Position numbers and translations under genes: made by a program. A stretch of DNA of 64,000 nucleotides from Cladochytrium replicatum (Eukaryota; Chytridiomycota; Chytridiomycetes; Cladochytriales; Cladochytriaceae), in contig JAHLKD010000022.1 in the NCBI GenBank assembly GCA_025526935.1, positions 479,560 to 543,559 of the forward strand, in the 5' to 3' direction. Positions 12,401 through 23,689 of this stretch are shown here, in pieces (within the stretch, counting starts at the first letter, position 1; each line of letters starts with the position of its first letter). The notes below the pieces were generated by a model, which did not search any database, was not told the DNA's origin, and saw only the letters and a list, made by a program, of their open reading frames with translations.

Positions 12401-12453
12401 GACGAGCGAGAACCTATCCGAAACAGGCGGGGATGTGCCTGCCTGTCGCCCAT
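9419..12453 (-). CDS. Zds-type regulator of PP2A/Cdc14 (mitotic exit) protein
   Basis: Two exons: 12453..12099 and 12042..9419 (56-bp intron, GTAGGT...TTTTAG; phase checked), giving 992 aa. The protein is mostly low-complexity Ser/Pro/Gln text with two conserved blocks of the fungal Zds1/Zds2 family. The first is QFWVPAHAHPELHPTEF with a following RRTKSFIERH near residues 345-410. The second is the C-terminal Zds domain, YGPRYPLHVEKHIYAVSHMK and ADQRRTLAEQVSISNLM at about 705-745. Zds proteins restrain PP2A-Cdc55 and help activate Cdc14 at mitotic exit; the same role here is inferred. A polybasic KKKKKKRR stretch may be a nuclear signal. A C-terminal Gly/Ala/Asp-rich tail extends well beyond the Zds domain, which is longer than in yeast. 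Confidence 0.88.
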
Positions 12454-12498
12454 GATGTCCCGGTGGACTGTACAGCTAATGCAAATCGGTCGAGCAGT

Positions 12499-12546
12499 CC
12501 ACAGGTCCACACGTCCACACGTCCACAGGTCCACAGGTCCACAGGT
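12499..12546. repeat. 8-bp tandem repeat (CCACAGGT / CCACACGT) x 6 upstream of the Zds-type gene
   Basis: Six head-to-tail copies of an 8-mer: copies 1 and 4-6 read ccacaggt and copies 2-3 ccacacgt. The array ends 46 bp before the Zds-type ATG, so it lies in the 5' UTR or core promoter. Confidence 0.9.
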
Positions 12547-12804
12547 CGTTGCCAGTCGGTCTCGCAGTTGCTTAGCGTGGGAACTGGTTGACGGGTTTGG
12601 GGCTGCAAATCTTAAAAATAGAATTAGGAGATAGCGATGCAGTGGACTTGAATTGTACTGTTTAGAAACTTGATCATGAAGTCTATATCTGAAGTGAATG
12701 CTTTCATATCACCATCAAGTCCGGTTCTCGAACTTCCTGTCGGATCCAGTCGGCCCACTATAATCAGCAACAAATCGTAAGCAGTTCTCCGCTCCTTTCA
12801 GCTG

Positions 12805-13560
12805 CTATATACAAAGTTCAATCAACCCTTTAAGTGAATCATCGACCCCAGTGACCCCACGTCCATGCTGACCTTGAAGATCTTTGATCGCCACATGTGT
12901 CGGTGTATCCCGCTCATGAGCATTTGTAACTTTTGCGTGCAAGCTATCTGCACTTTGGATATCGGTAGCTTTCTTCTCGCTCGCTCCATTCGCGTCCGCC
13001 CCAGTGCCCGGTTTATGTTGGGTACTTGGTTCAGGCTGTCGTATCACGAAACACTCTTTGCGCGGTGTCATCTTACGATGCGACGTCCTTCGTTTACACC
13101 GTTTCACGGTTCCTGTCGGTTTTCGTGACCTCAATTCGTCAACCTTCTCCTTATTGGCGTCCAGTACATCGCCCTCTAGCTTTTCGTCAGCATGATCTTT
13201 CACTTAAACTCCTTCCACCTTCTCGTCGTCTTCTACATCACCTCCCTCCAACTCTTTATACGGCACTTCCATGAGGGTAAACACCGGCGCCTCCACCACT
13301 TTCCCAGACGCCATCTCCCCACCAGGATACATCACCCTCCACCTCAGATCCTGGTTCTCCTCCTCTCATCAGCACCTCCCCCAAAATGTCCATCTCCCCT
13401 TCCAACGCAACCCGTCCGATGCTCCTCGTCGAGCTCCGGCGCCTCTGCGCAAGCTCCTTCAGGAGTCCGTGGCACGTGTTCTGCGCTTTGTGCGCTCAAA
13501 GGTCGCGATGAGGGAGCGGAAGGCGGTCATGGCGGCTGCGGCGCCGAGGGGCTCGTCGGA
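12805..13560 (-). pseudogene. Possible decayed or unrecognised gene
   Basis: Codon use on this strand looks coding in three successive frames. MTAFRSLIATFERTKRR ends in TGA; then HGLLKELAQRRRSSTRS with EMDILGEVLMRGGEPG; then VMYPGGEMASGKVVEAPVF with TLMEVPYKELEGGDVEDDEK ending in TAA; then a hydrophilic 132-residue stretch ending at 12805. I found no GT-AG introns that clearly reunite these pieces. It could be a frameshifted gene or an intron arrangement I missed. The family is not recognised. Confidence 0.3.
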
Positions 13561-14144
13561 TGTGTATGTTTGTGCGGGGTCGGTGGGTTGTGCATGGTGG
13601 TGGTGGTCGTGAGGATGGAAACATGTTTGGCACGGTGAGGAGGGGTTGTGCGGGAAGGTGTAGTGATGCAGTTGGGGTGCTGCAGTGCGGAGTGCATACC
13701 GTTGTCTGGCGGATGCTCGTCGCTATTTACAAAATACGTGCGAGTGATAAAAACTTTCGCTGGTGGATGATAGGAAGCATTTTAGTTTGTGAGGGAGGAG
13801 ACAGTGTTGAACCATCTGCAGTGATTGCATAATGCACCACACAGTCGAGTCTTCCGAGAATAGTGTTGGATATCATATCTCGAGTGATCTCGGAGACGTT
13901 CGGCACTAGATCTCGGCTTCTTTCTTCTTTCACAGTGGAAACGCCGTACTTGGATAACCGCAGTGCTACGACTGGATTATCCGCTTTTGGACACTGTCAC
14001 GAAAATGCATTCGTGCGAATGTTATCTGACTGTCTTTAGCCGGCTCCCGTTAACTTATTACCTGTTTGGCAATAGCCTCACAAAAGCCAAGATCACTAAG
14101 CTTCAATTCACGTTATACATGCCATGCCATGCATTCTCTCTTCA
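13561..14144. other. Intergenic, no gene seen
   Basis: No convincing coding, RNA or repeat signal. It contains the 3' flank of the MPP-alpha gene. Confidence 0.5.
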
Positions 14145-15946
14145 TCATTGTCCCGACCCATACTGCTGCCTCTGCATCGCTTCACGGTTCTTCCTCCCAA
14201 TAGGCCACTGCCTCAAAGACGCCATCTCCTCCAAGTACTTCAAATCATTCCGTATCGGCCCCTGAATCACAACCGTCGGCTCCCCGCTCCCACTCCGCTT
14301 CCAATCCACCATCTCCCCTCCAAACCTCAACGGGCTCTTCTCCTCCGCTCCAAACACCGTTCTCCTCGCCACCCTCTTCAGATCCTCTGTCGTCAACGCC
14401 TCGATACGCCTACACATCTCCCGCGCGTCAACACGCTGCCCGTACAGCAGCACCTGCCGTCCGATATCCTCCACCTCCACAATCTTGCTCTCGAGCGTCA
14501 TGAGCAGGTTCGATTTGAGCTGGTTCTTGGCCCGCGAGAGCTCCTTGTCCGTGATCCTATTCGTCATCAGCAAAAGCTGCTCGCACAGAACCGGGATCAC
14601 GAAACGGTGCGCGTCGGGGTGGTCAGGGTCCACCGACGCCGAGATGCCAAAGAGGCCCGTGTCGGTGTACGCGTAGTTGAGCATGTTGCAGTTCTCGATC
14701 CAGTGGAACCGGTTCAGAACTTGCGTGTACAGACGCGTGTGCATGCCCTTGCCGGGACCCCCGGCCGAAAAGGACCCGCCGCCACCCATCAGCGACGTGA
14801 GCGTCGCGAGCGCGTACACGTCCGGGTCGCGGATCGAGGGCGCTTCGAATGCAATGTACACGTGTGTGAAGACACGTTGGTCGGGATTGCTCGGCGGGGG
14901 CATATCGGTCGTATCGAACAGCTGCACGTTTCCGCCATACAGTGGTTTCGCCGCGCTGGCCTGCATCGCCAGCGTCTCTTTCGATGGCTCGGGCATGTCC
15001 GCGAAATACTTGCCCACGAGATCCACAAGCTGCGCATGCTCCATCCCGATCCCGGCAACTACAATCCGGTTCGGCGTGAACCAGTTTGACCTGTACTTGC
15101 GCAGCGTTTCGGGGGTCATGGCTTCGAGCATGCCGGGCGGACAAAGTACGGAGAGACCCAACGTGTTCGGCTCCATTGTGCTCGGATCCGAAAAGGCGAC
15201 GTGGTGCAAGGCCTCGGGAAGCATCATCTCGGGTTTCTCGGCGAGCTCGGATATTTCGAATAAGGTCCCCTCTTTGACTTCGTCTAGTTCCTCTTTGAGG
15301 ATCCGTGGGTACCGCACGATCTGCGAGAATATGTCCACGATCGCTTCGGTGTCCTTTGGGAATACCGAGGCCTGGTACATGATCCCCTCGCGTGAGCTGT
15401 GTGCAATAACGTTCCCCCCAAGCGTCTCGAGTTTCCGGACCATCTCCTCCGATGACATATCCCGTGTCGACTAAATCAAAGAGTTGTAAAACCCCATAGC
15501 TTGCAAAAAAGCAGGGCGTGTTCACACACCTTGAAAGACATTCGATCGAGTACATGGCTCACACCCAACAGCTCCGGAGTCTCATACCGCGTCCCTGCGT
15601 CGATGTACACACCCAACGCCGCGAAATGGCCGGGTGAATTCACGGTTGCGACACGTATACCGTTCGGAAGCGATGTGACAACAGTTGGAGATGGAGTGTG
15701 GTCTTTGAGCGTGCTGGGTGCGGCTCCGGCGTCCCATAGCTTTGAGAGCCCGAGGAAATTTCTCGGTGGAAGGGAGGTGGTTAAGGGCCGGGTGAATAAA
15801 CATGACTGCAGTAGTGATGAATTGGCAAAGAATGAGACCAGAAATCATTGCGGTGAGGACAACACTCTTACCCGTAAGAGCGAATGCGAATGCAAATGCG
15901 AGCGTAGTCGGCAGAGAGCCCGCATTCCCTTCGGTGTTATCGCCAT
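14145..15946 (-). CDS. MAS2: Mitochondrial processing peptidase, alpha subunit
   Basis: Three exons: 15946..15872, 15805..15530, 15470..14145 (introns of 66 and 59 bp, all phase 0), giving 558 aa. Exon 1 encodes only the mitochondrial presequence, which begins MAITPKGMRALCRLRSHLH and is rich in Arg and His with no acids. The M16-peptidase fold follows (LPNGIRVATVNSPGHFAALG, GVSHVLDRMSFKSTRDM). The glycine-rich substrate loop specific to the alpha subunit, GGGGSFSAGGPGKGMHTR, is at about 346-363. The zinc-binding HxxEH of the beta subunit is absent, as expected. With the beta subunit it removes targeting presequences in the matrix. It starts 64 bp from the divergent LCP5 gene. Confidence 0.96.
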
Positions 15947-16010
15947 GACCGATCCGTTTTTGATTTGATTTTGAGACACGGCAACCACGTGTGCTTTTCT
16001 GACACTTGGA

Positions 16011-18050
16011 ATGGGACGACCAACAACCGACGAGGCATCCGCATTCCTGGGCAACCTGTTGCCAGCGAAAAGGCACCAGCGGCATGCTGACAACTCCAAC
16101 GATGAGTCAGACGGTATTTATCTCTTTCTTCTTGCTCTTTGAAACTACCCACGGGAGCGGGTCTGCACTTGGAACTTGTCGCAAAACACCTCAGATCGCT
16201 CGTGTATGGGAGGACTTGACTTGTTCCTTGTCGTGCGACTCAACAGTTTTTCGCCGTGCTCATTATTCTCCTAAAGCTGTGCGAAATGGTTAAACGTGGA
16301 AGATTATATTCTGGACTTTTTGGCCCAAGAGTGGTTTGAGGTTGGGTCAAGTAATGGACCCACTGGCTTCCTCGCGGGGCGCGAAGGCGTAGCGTTGCTT
16401 CGACTGCAAGCGGCTGCGTTGGGTAACTCCCATGTCCTACATTTTTTGCGTTGCGTTTCAGTCTTGTGTGTGTGTCTTTTTCCAGTTGTTGGAAGAATTG
16501 TGTGCTCACACTGATCATTTGCAGTGGAGGATCAGGAGCCGAGTCTTGATGGGGAGTCTCATTCTCCAACAACTCTCGCTACAAATGGAAACGCAAAGAC
16601 GCACGACGTTCCCGAAAACGACACCGTCGACACCGATGCGTTCGTAGCTCTAGTCCAAGATCTCACCACCAATGCCCAAGAAGTTCAAGGGCGTGTAAAA
16701 TCCCTTCTCGATCGGTAATAATGACCTTACGTCCCCCGGATTTGCATTCGCTCACGCCTCCACTGTTTTTAGCGTCCGCTCGAACGAACTTCCAACATCC
16801 AAAGGCATCTCCCTCCTCGACGTCAAGATCCACACCCTCCTAAGCTATATCACAAACCTCACCTACCTCATCCTCCGCAAATCCAACGGTTCATCCATCT
16901 TTCAACACAAATGCGTCGACAGGCTCGCCGAGCTCCGCGTCGTACTTGAAAAGGTCCGCCCGCTCGAGCTCAAGCTCAAGTACCAGATCGACAAGCTCGT
17001 GTCCCTCGCGACAACGCGGCCGGAGAACAAAGAAGGCGGGGCGAAGGAGGGCGCGAAGAAAGACACGATTGCTGCGGTCGTGGAGGATCCGCTGAGGTTC
17101 AAACCGAACCCCATGAACCTGGTCTCGAAATCCCGCGACGGTAGTTAGCTAACTCACACCTCGTTTTTCCGGTGTTCTCACATTCTTCATCCCGTTAGTG
17201 GGCCGATCGCGCGGTGGAGACGACGAGGGCGAGCCTGAACACACGGGCGTCTACAAACCGCCCAAACTCGTCCCGATGCGCTACGACGACGATCCGAAGC
17301 AAGCCGCCTCGTCGCGTCTCTCTGCTCGCATGCGCGAGCGCGCGTCCCGCTCGCGTCTCATGGGTGAACTCGCCTACGAGTTTGGGGACCGTCCCGAAGA
17401 GCTCACGGCCGAAGGTTCAGGCCGGCTCGCGAAATTCGCGAACGCGGGCAACGCGGACGACGAGCGCTGGGCCGAGCGGGAGCGGTACGAGGAGGAAAAC
17501 TTTGTGAGGCTGGCGGTCACGAAGGAGGATAAAAAGTATATGAGGAGGAAGACGAAGGAGCAAGGCATAAGCACTTTCGATGACGAGTTTTCGGTGAGTC
17601 CGTAATAGCGAAAGAAATTATTTCCCTTGCTGGAAGTTGACAGATGATGACTTTTTCCACTCTCAGAACCTGCAGTCGGACTTTGCCAAGTTTAACGACA
17701 TCAATTCAGCGCTGGATGCGGACGATGGGTCTTTGAATCGGAGAAAGCAGCGTGGGAGAGCTATGCTCGGCGATGACGGTGAAGACGATGATGATGAAGG
17801 CGCGGGAGGAAGGAAGCGCAAGTACAACGATGCCGGTGAGCTTGTGAGCACGCTCAGTAGCTTGGCACGGACAGGTGTTCGCAGCAAGTTTGACGAAGAT
17901 CTCGAGGAAATCGAGCGGGGCCATGTCGAGACATTAGAACCTGTTCGCGGACCGTCAAGAGGACGTGGGTCGAAAGGCAGCGGGAAGCGCGGTGGGCGTG
18001 TCAACAGTAGCAGGGGAAACAACAAAAGGAGAAGAGTTGGAGGGCGGTAG
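16011..18050 (+). CDS. LCP5: U3 snoRNP-associated Sas10/C1D-family protein, Lcp5/neuroguidin
   Basis: Five exons: 16011..16113, 16525..16714, 16773..17140, 17199..17593, 17667..18050; 479 aa, all phases checked. The Sas10/Utp3/C1D domain covers about residues 70-200 (GISLLDVKIHTLLSYI, RPLELKLKYQIDKLV, FKPNPMNL). After it come the family-typical TGVYKPPKLVPMRY and a basic RGRGSKGSGKRGGR tail that may act in the nucleolus. Lcp5 and neuroguidin associate with U3 snoRNA in 18S rRNA maturation. Exon 1 was chosen because its phase and acidic text (NDESD) join exon 2 directly, which begins inside a split codon. The first intron (411 bp) is six to seven times longer than the other three (58-73 bp). 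Confidence 0.92.
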
Positions 18051-18139
18051 ATTGAGTGCGCACACTTCCCGACTTCTGGCCTTACGCGGCCCATTTGGAA
18101 TGCATTTAACTTAAAACACACTACATTGATCCTGATTCA

Positions 18140-19099
18140 TTAAACAACTTTCTGGCTGAAGGCAAACAAGCAATACTCCTGCGTATCCGTAACCTTTGTC
18201 CTCACTGTTCCTTGCCCACCCGCCGGCGGGGCTGACTCCACAATCCTCGCAACGCTAAACTCAAACACGTTTAGCCCGGGCTCAACGTACACGGTAAAGT
18301 CATCAAAAGTCTTCGGTGTTGCCGCAGTAGCAGCTGCAGCCTGTGCCACCGCCGGCTCGAGTTTGCGTTTGTTCTGCCACCCAACAGCCTCGAACCGCAT
18401 GTTGGCCCTGCTGGCGTAGAGCAGACGGATGTTGAGGTTACTGATGCGAGGGTCGAGGGTGATCGAGTGGTGTGTCGTGTCGGTGGTGGAGAGGATCAGA
18501 GCTAGAAAGTTGTTGTTGGAGACGATACCCATCGATGAAACGAATCTGGACTTTGCTGTTAAAACAGTCAGTAAATCAATGGGTTTATAAAAAAAATGCG
18601 AGGGAGCTCGCTCGCTCACATTTTGCGGCAGATACGGCGGAACGAGGAACCGAAGGAGTTGTGCTCTGATTTCCGGACGCATCGCCTGTCCCGGCCCCGC
18701 CTTGTGAAGTCGCACCGCCACCAGAGGCACTCCCACCGGTCCCGCGTGAGCCAGAACCATCCGCTTGTGTGCTCCCAGATGCAACTGAGGCAGTCGTGGC
18801 ACTCGACCCGCCCGCAAGTTCAACCACACCATCGACCTTTTCGTCCAATCCATTTGTTTTTTCCGTATTTTCAGCGACGGGAACCTTTGAGTTTGATGTG
18901 GGTCGCGCTGGAATCTCTATTGGCCTGAACTCAGGCTCTGGAATAGCAGAATAGGAGAGGCTTGGTGGCTGTTTTGGATATGTTAGATCAGAGATTTATG
19001 ATTCTGCAATGTACTCACCTTAGAGCTGTGGGCTAGCCTGAGTCTCTTCGTCGGTGGGCCCGGGCGGTCGATTCCGCTGTGCTTGGCGAGGGTGAGCAT
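18140..19099 (-). CDS. Unrecognised fungal protein, 281 aa
   Basis: Three exons: 19099..19019, 18968..18620, 18555..18140 (introns of 50 and 64 bp; phases checked). The N-terminus begins MLTLAKHSGIDRPGPPTKRL with a KRLRL basic patch. A Gly/Ser/Thr-rich linker spans about residues 75-140. The C-terminal ~140 residues look like an all-beta domain (STDTTHHSITLDPRISNLNI, RANMRFEAVGWQ, FTVYVEPGLNVFEFSVARI). I do not recognise the family. The ATG is the first one after an apparent acceptor at about 19121, so an upstream exon is possible. It converges on LCP5 with 89 bp between stop codons. Confidence 0.75.
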
Positions 19100-19303
19100 T
19101 TCAAGGTCACGTGGGCATGGAGGGATCTGGAAATAAAGAAAAAGTCACTGCTATCATGCTCTACCGTAACCCAGGGGTTTCGGAATAGTGATCTGGTTGC
19201 TCGTATCGGATTTCGAAGTATTACGAGTGGCCCCCACTTTTTTAGTCGCAAGTTCGTGATGAAAATTTAAAAGGAACATCAAATTTTCAGGCAGGTGTTC
19301 TTT

Positions 19304-20860
19304 ATGAGACTTTCTTTGCGCACATTGTTAGCCTTTTTGGCCGCCTCGACAGTGGACGCTCGACCGCTCAATTCGCAAAATCGCGCTTCACTCCTCAATG
19401 ACCTCTCACTTTTGCGCCCCGCGGGCTGGGGAAGCGGAACCTTCGGAGGGCACGGAAACTTCTCCAATGCCGCAGTTTATGTGGTTAGAAACCGAGGTAA
19501 GGTCATTTCACTCGGCTTGGGATCTTCACTCATATCTTTCGTCAGTCGAGTTCAATGCATCATTAGCCAATAATGGGCGACCTTCAAGCCCAAAGATCAT
19601 TTTTGTGGAAGGCGATGTCGTCGGAGACCAGTCCGACGACTTGAACCCACTTGCGTTTGAAGACTATTCGCCAGGGTGTAGGTCCTTCAGTCCCGCCTTG
19701 AAATATTCATCCTAATTCTAGTTCGCAGACAAATTCACAGATTATCTGAGCTGCTTTGAAGACAATGGACTCAAAGACTTGACCACCGGACCGTACCAAA
19801 CTCCAGGATGCAAAAAGATCAATGATCAACGGTTGGCCGCTGCCGCAGTTCAGAAATCGAGGGTCGCCTTTGACATCCCGTCCTACACAACCATCATCGG
19901 TGTGGGCGAAACCGGACGGTTCTTAGGTGCGATGCTGCGAGTGGACAAGAAAACCCAGGTTGTTCTGTATAACCTGTACATCGAAGCACCTCGCGATCTG
20001 TTCACTGAATGGACTCCCACGGACGGTGCAGAGGGCAACTGGGTAAGCGGTCGGCTGAAACTATTTGAGACTCTCGATTAATTTTTGTGAAGAATGCTGA
20101 GTATGACGCTGTTCAAGTGACTGAGTCCACGTACATCTGGGTCGACCATTGTACCTTTACCGATGGAAGATTCCCCAAATCTCAAGCACCGACTGCGTTT
20201 GGTGCCCGGCGCGTCGAGTACCACGACGGTCATCTCGACATAACAAAATCCTCCGACTTTGTCTCTGTTTCCAACAACTTGTTTGCTTCCCACGACAAGA
20301 CCAACCTGATCGGTGGAAGCGACACCCGCACCGCCGATTCCGGTACTCTTCGCGTAACGTTCTACAATAACCACTGGAAATCATGCAACCAGCGTCTCCC
20401 GCGCGTGCGCTTCGGACGAGTGCACGTCTTTAACAACCTCTTCCAAGCATACACGGACGATCCAGACTACCCAGCAAAAGCCGGTTCGTCATATTTCTTG
20501 GGAATGGGACTAGAGGGGAAGATTTTCTCGGAATCAAACGTGTTTGAGTTTGTGGGTGCTGGGAACTCTTCAGACATCATCGTATCAGCGTTAAATGGAT
20601 ACGAGTTCTTTGATCGCAACTCGTTCTACAATGGACAGCCGGTGAACGTCGCGGCTATTGCGTACGATAAGTTCTTGAAGAGAAAAATGGACAGGCTTGA
20701 GAGCGATGCGAAGGCGGGGACAGTATCGCCGGAATGGGCGCTCAAGAACTTTACAACAAACAGCTGGGATCCGGCTCAGGCTTATCAGTATGATATTTTG
20801 AGTTTGGTAGATGTGATCAAAGCGAACGTGCTTTCGAATTCTGGCGTTGGTGCGAGATAG
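19304..20860 (+). CDS. Secreted pectate lyase, polysaccharide lyase family 1
   Basis: Four exons: 19304..19496, 19546..19677, 19729..20042, 20093..20860; 468 aa. A signal peptide (LRTLLAFLAASTVDA) starts the protein. PL1 hallmarks: GFGG-like GWGSGTFGGHG near the start, IGVGETGRFLG, VTESTYIWVDHCTF, DGHLDITKSSDFVSVSNN, HDKTNLIG, and the catalytic-arginine region NQRLPRVRFGRVHVFNN (about 312-328). The Asp residues in WVDHC and DGHLD are expected to bind Ca2+. The enzyme cleaves polygalacturonate by beta-elimination outside the cell, which fits growth on pollen or plant debris. All introns are 49-51 bp. Confidence 0.95.
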
Positions 20861-21407
20861 TGATGTCATCACGTCCGACATGTAGTGGCTTCTATCATTG
20901 TGCTCCATGCATAAACTTTCTTGGAAATATACGAATACGGGACTCTTAAAAATCAATGTGGAATACAGGGCAGGATCTGTTGGATCTTAAGTACGATACT
21001 TTGAGTTACCTGTTGGAACTTACGGACTCTTCTTTGAGTTTCTTGAGATTAAGACCAATTGCACTCCTTGAATGAGATAATTGAAGTTCCCATAGCTTCC
21101 GAGAATACTAACCGTGGGAAGCAGCTGCCGTGCCATTCTTCATGCCGACCAAAAGACAATGACCTTGCAATGATGCAGGCGAATTTGTAATGGCATGCGG
21201 ACTATTGATAAATTGGAATGTGTATCTGTAGCCTCCGGTGAGTCCGAACTACACTACCCAAGCGGCACGTCAAACTAAATTTTCCGGCTGAACTTTAAAA
21301 GGGCAATGATCTTCGTCTCGCCATCAACACAGACAGCAACATTTCTGCTTCCACCAAAAGAAACAGCAACATTTCTGCTTCCACCTAAAGAAATTCTTTG
21401 AGTAGAA
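20861..21407. other. Intergenic between PL1 and GST genes
   Basis: No gene seen. The right end holds a 30-bp tandem duplication directly upstream of the GST start. Confidence 0.6.
21333..21392. repeat. 30-bp tandem duplication in the GST promoter
   Basis: Two adjacent copies of a 30-mer beginning acagcaacatttctgcttcc; the second copy differs at one base (cctaaag for ccaaaag). It ends 15 bp before the GST ATG. Confidence 0.9.
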
Positions 21408-22388
21408 ATGGCAGAGAAAGCAGACGTTACCATCTACTTTGGTAAGACAGAGAAAAAAACCAAAAGCTCAAAGATTTATACTTTGATGTTTCATTTTGAT
21501 GGCTATAGCGCAAGGAGTGTGAGTACATTAAACGAGCTCTAGAATAATCAAACTGAAGATTCAATTTAAGGAATGGTATCAAGATACCTATTCTGTTGGA
21601 GTCGCTTGAGATACCGTACAAGATCCAATATGTCAACATCGACAAAGGAGAACAGTTCGCACCGGAGTACCTCAAGATCTCTCCCGTGAGTCTTTCCCTC
21701 GGTTCTTGATATGATTCTTCTAACTTGAAATACGCAGAACAACAAAATCCCTGCGATTGTTGATTCGTCGCCTCCGGACGGAAACGGGCCTCTGTCAATC
21801 TTTGAATCGGCGGCAATTCTTCAGTACCTTGCATACAACAAAGCAAAGCAGCTGGGAAAGTCTACGCATTTGTATCCAGCCGACGACGTGCGCGTCAAAG
21901 CTCTCACGGATCAATGGCTTTACTTCCAGAGCGCGTCCCTCGGGCCAATGGTAAAGATTACCACCAAGGTTCTAGGTCTGGTCTCTTAACTAATTTGAGT
22001 TCATGGAAGAGCGGGCAGTGGTTTCACTTTCTGGGATTACCCCAGCCCAACGATGCTGCTGCCAAGCGTTTCGAGGTCGAAGTGCACAGGAATTATGCTG
22101 TGATGGAGCGCCATCTCAATGAAGTCAAGTTCTTTAATGGTCACGACTTCAGTATTGCTGGTAAATCTGTTCAGGTTACAGCCCATTAGACGATATTGTT
22201 GACTTCTCTTGGCAGATATTGCGATCTACCCGTGGGTGAGTGGATTCCTTTCACGCGTCCCTGGAATCAAGAAGAAGTACCCCGCCATTGCCCAATGGCT
22301 GGCGCAGGTGGGCGATCAGAAAGGGGTCAAGGAAGGGTTGAGGAAGGGGGATGAGGCAGCAGCAGCTGCTGCTGGTGCCAAGATGTGA
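21408..22388 (+). CDS. Glutathione S-transferase, Ure2/nu-type, with a 10-nt microexon
   Basis: Six exons: 21408..21441, 21509..21518, 21571..21685, 21738..21950, 22010..22160, 22216..22388; 231 aa. The 10-nt exon (cgcaaggagt) restores the text IYFAQG then VNGIKIPILLESLEIPYKIQ, matching the N-terminal thioredoxin fold of Ure2-like GSTs. SIFESAAILQYLA is the glutathione gamma-glutamyl contact region (Glu-Ser). The C-terminal helical domain carries FSIADIAIYPWV, the conserved N-capping/Asp motif of GSTs. Probable cytosolic detoxification or disulfide reductase. A decayed relative lies about 1.3 kb downstream on the same strand and supports the microexon, since its remnant reads SFAQI then NGQKI. 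Confidence 0.93.
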
Positions 22389-22589
22389 AGATCTTGAAGA
22401 GATTTCAAAAGTCGGACTTTTCTTGTTTGTATTCGCACTGATATGATTTCCAACCCCTTTCAAATATCAATAAAACGTCAGAAATGTAATTCAACGTTGG
22501 TGTGGGCTGGCACAACGTCGGATTAAATAAATAGCCCTCAGATCCCCGCGAACACAAAGCAACAAGCTAAAGCGATATTCGCCTCATTC

Positions 22590-23540
22590 ATGTTGCTTAC
22601 GCATTTTCCGTTTGAGCTTGTGGACTACATTCTAGGGACATGGGCCAAAGTCTGCCTACGTATGTGCGGCCAATTTCGGAAGAAAGTCGGTACAAGTTGA
22701 CCTGATGCCTTTCTTGATCACCATGGGGCGAAGCGTGAAAACTCGTCCGCGTTGACCTTATCAGGATCTTGATTTCGAGCCGCCACTCCCCACCAACACA
22801 CACTGCATCAGCCCTCGATAACGCCAGCGCCAAAGGCCACATCCATCTTCTCGATTGGTGGAACTCGAGCTAAAGTGAAGCGCTCGTGCAATGGATTATG
22901 GGAGCAAAGCAGGGCACGTTCGTGTGCTGGTGTGGTGGAAATTGAGCGGGGAAGAGCTGCGCTGGAGCTCGAAGGCGATGGACTGGGCGAGTGGGAGGGA
23001 AAAACAGTGGGGTGGATTTGAGATGAAGTGGAATACAGATGCGGTTGATTATTCAACCCACGAAGGAAGAGTCGAAGTGCATGGACAAGGATGTCGATGG
23101 ACTGGGTGAATCGAACCTGGAATGGTAGAAGTCCTGTGGGTTTGAATAAAAGTAGACCGTACTTGTGATGGATTGGGCAAGCGGTGCCGGACGGGTCGAA
23201 ATGCTGGATTGGTGGACCTTTGAGATTTAGGATTCGATTCTGGTTGCACTGGGGACATGGGCAAACGAGCCCACGCTGGCTCACAGATGCGCCGCTCATT
23301 TCAGGAGAAGAGGCTTCCAGTCGGACCTGGTGCGCTTGCTGATCACCATGGACACAACATCCAAAATCGACCTTGCCGAACTCGCCGTCGATATCGCAAG
23401 CGGAAAGGTATATATCTCTGTCATCAATTGGTGGAAATCCAGCACCATTGAATTGCGTTACAGTTTCTGTGCAATGAATTACGCGAGTAGAGAGCGGCAA
23501 AGGGTGCATTTCAATTTTCCCACGATGGCCAATGGTTGAA
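22590..23540 (+). pseudogene. Relic of F-box / ankyrin-like WW-repeat protein(s)
   Basis: The segment opens with MLLTHFPFELVDYILGTWA, an F-box-like start. Frame-broken repeat units follow of the kind A-x-D-x-AS-x-x-GH-V-x-L-x-WW-x-x-SG-L-E-L: for example ALDNASAKGHIHLLDWWNSS, AMDWAS, VDYSTHEGRVEV, MDWASGAGRVEMLDWW and AVDIASGKVYISVINWW. Stops and frameshifts interrupt it throughout. A second, diverged copy of the early part (matching the 22,650-22,960 text) starts near 23,250, so two tandem genes may have collapsed here. Such repeats are often annotated as ankyrin-like in chytrid genomes; this is from memory. The 254-residue ORF on the opposite strand is a shadow. Confidence 0.65.
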
Positions 23541-23689
23541 AATTTGTTCAATTTCCCACGTAGCGTGTTCATATTTCAACCTGATGGGATGGTGGTCTCA
23601 CAGTTTACTTGGGTGTAGAGCTGAGAAGTGGTGTAGACAGCATTCTGAATACACGTCGGTTCTATTTCATCGGAAATATCCGCGGGTGG

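Noticed and set aside
14124-15089. 321-codon plus-strand ORF
   Set aside because: Shadow of MPP-alpha, whose conserved motifs are on the minus strand.
22808-23572. 254-codon ORF on the minus strand
   Set aside because: It is antisense to the WW/ankyrin-like repeats, whose motifs are readable on the plus strand; its own text has no domain character.
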